IMG/VR virus record: IMGVR_UViG_3300029262_000344
Span: 1-32,488 of that record
DNA: 32,488 nt
Origin: a virus
Reading direction: 5' to 3' (one strand)
Shown: positions 32,050 to 32,488 of the stretch, piece after piece
Numbering within the stretch: position 1 is the stretch's first letter
How the letters are laid out: each line of letters opens with the position of its first letter
Notes under the pieces: model-generated
Told to the model about the DNA's origin: nothing
The model's database searches: none
What the model saw: the letters and a program-made list of their open reading frames with translations, nothing else
Made by a program: the position numbers and the translations under genes

Positions 32050-32488
32050 TTAATTATCCAATAAAATTTGTTCAGCAACTAATGTCCCTTGTGCACCACT
32101 TACCGTTATACCTCTAGCAGAAAGAGCGTCTCCAACAAAATGAACGTTGGGATACTTCGTTAAAGCAAGATTGGTATAATCGACAAGTGGCTCAGGTGAT
32201 AGATATTTTACTTCGGGCACGTAAATACCCCAATCGTCTTTTAATGTAGGGAATACTTTTTTCATATCCTCTATAAAATCATATACATACATAAAGTATG
32301 GTTGCATTGATTTTGCTATTTTATGTAATGTATCTACTTGTATAGCGGATACATTTTCACCTTCTGATGTTGTAGATGGTTTACGTGTTGGGCTATAATA
32401 TAATCCTGTACCATCTATTTGTAATTTTTTAACTACATCTCTTGACCATTCAAATGGTTTATCAATTCCTTGAACCTCCATTAATATA
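32050..32488 (-). CDS. C-terminal part of an FAD-dependent dehydrogenase-like protein (cut by window edge)
   Basis: The frame is open past its first in-window ATG (32481) to the window edge, so this is probably only the end of a longer gene. The last 30 residues, PNVHFVGDALSARGITVSGA followed by QGTLVAEQILL, have the form of the C-terminal FAD-contacting segment of two-dinucleotide-binding oxidoreductases (GD....RG...A...G...A). YVPEVKYLSPEPLVDYTNLA before it resembles the same region in the uncharacterised FAD-dependent dehydrogenases of the COG2509 type. Such enzymes are rare in phages; it may be an auxiliary metabolic gene. The cofactor-binding N-terminus lies outside, so the substrate cannot be judged. 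Confidence 0.6.
   Translation of the reverse strand, partial: ILMEVQGIDKPFEWSRDVVKKLQIDGTGLYYSPTRKPSTTSEGENVSAIQVDTLHKIAKSMQPYFMYVYDFIEDMKKVFPTLKDDWGIYVPEVKYLSPEPLVDYTNLALTKYPNVHFVGDALSARGITVSGAQGTLVAEQILLDN

Noticed and set aside
1-32488. tRNA genes, CRISPR arrays, insertion sequences
   Set aside because: No cloverleaf-like stretches, regularly spaced repeats or transposase motifs were seen; junctions are too short to hold them except at 21749-21938 and 12346-12449, which contain terminators.

Overview
This 32.5 kb window is the late (virion) region of a T4-like myovirus. Every gene I can support reads on the minus strand, so transcription runs from the right end to the left. The host is probably a member of the Bacteroidota. 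The DNA is AT-rich, almost no start codon is preceded by a Shine-Dalgarno sequence, and the one clear signal peptide (30102 leftwards) ends in the GFSQ form common in that phylum. The host call is an inference. The family calls come from motifs and gene order read by eye, not from database searches.

Layout in transcription order. (1) 32488-30402: the C-terminal end of an FAD-dependent dehydrogenase-like protein, a small HREDGPA-like protein, a NadR-like P-loop ATPase/kinase and a lysine-rich protein of unknown function. (2) 30412-29695: two overlapping membrane-associated genes that resemble a spanin pair. (3) 29692-18874, DNA packaging and head: large terminase (gp17), portal (gp20), four unrecognised or core-like proteins where T4 has genes 67 and 68, prohead protease (gp21), scaffold (gp22) and major capsid protein (gp23). 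(4) 18776-12450: PhoH-like ATPase, neck proteins gp13 and gp14, tail sheath stabiliser gp15, a coiled-coil protein, sheath gp18 and tube gp19. (5) 12345-1909, tail assembly and baseplate: a gp26-like chaperone that appears to be extended by a programmed frameshift, the tape measure protein, a tube-initiator-like protein, a LysM-like (gp53/gpX) protein, a 1179-residue hub protein carrying a C-terminal amidase, and a further baseplate-like protein. (6) 1872-1: a compact family-A DNA polymerase-like protein, an unknown protein and the start of another gene.

Regulation. Three hairpin-plus-U-tract terminators on the minus strand follow the protease, the major capsid protein and the tail tube gene. 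They isolate scaffold plus capsid as one unit and phoH through gp19 as another. Ten gene junctions carry the same ten-base element (coding strand ATATTTATAA), 11-36 nt before the next start codon. This is my candidate for the phage's late promoter. Its reverse complement contains the T4 late promoter core TATAAATA, so its orientation needs explaining.

Points most worth following up: the frameshift at the seven-T run (11631-11637); the late-promoter-like element; the Pol-A-like polymerase placed among late genes; the hub-amidase fusion; the spanin-like pair without a lipobox; and the recurring N-terminal L/I-K-E motif, which may mark proteins packaged into the prohead, including one possible nested start at 23269. 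No tRNA, CRISPR array, insertion sequence or gene-free stretch over 300 bases was seen.
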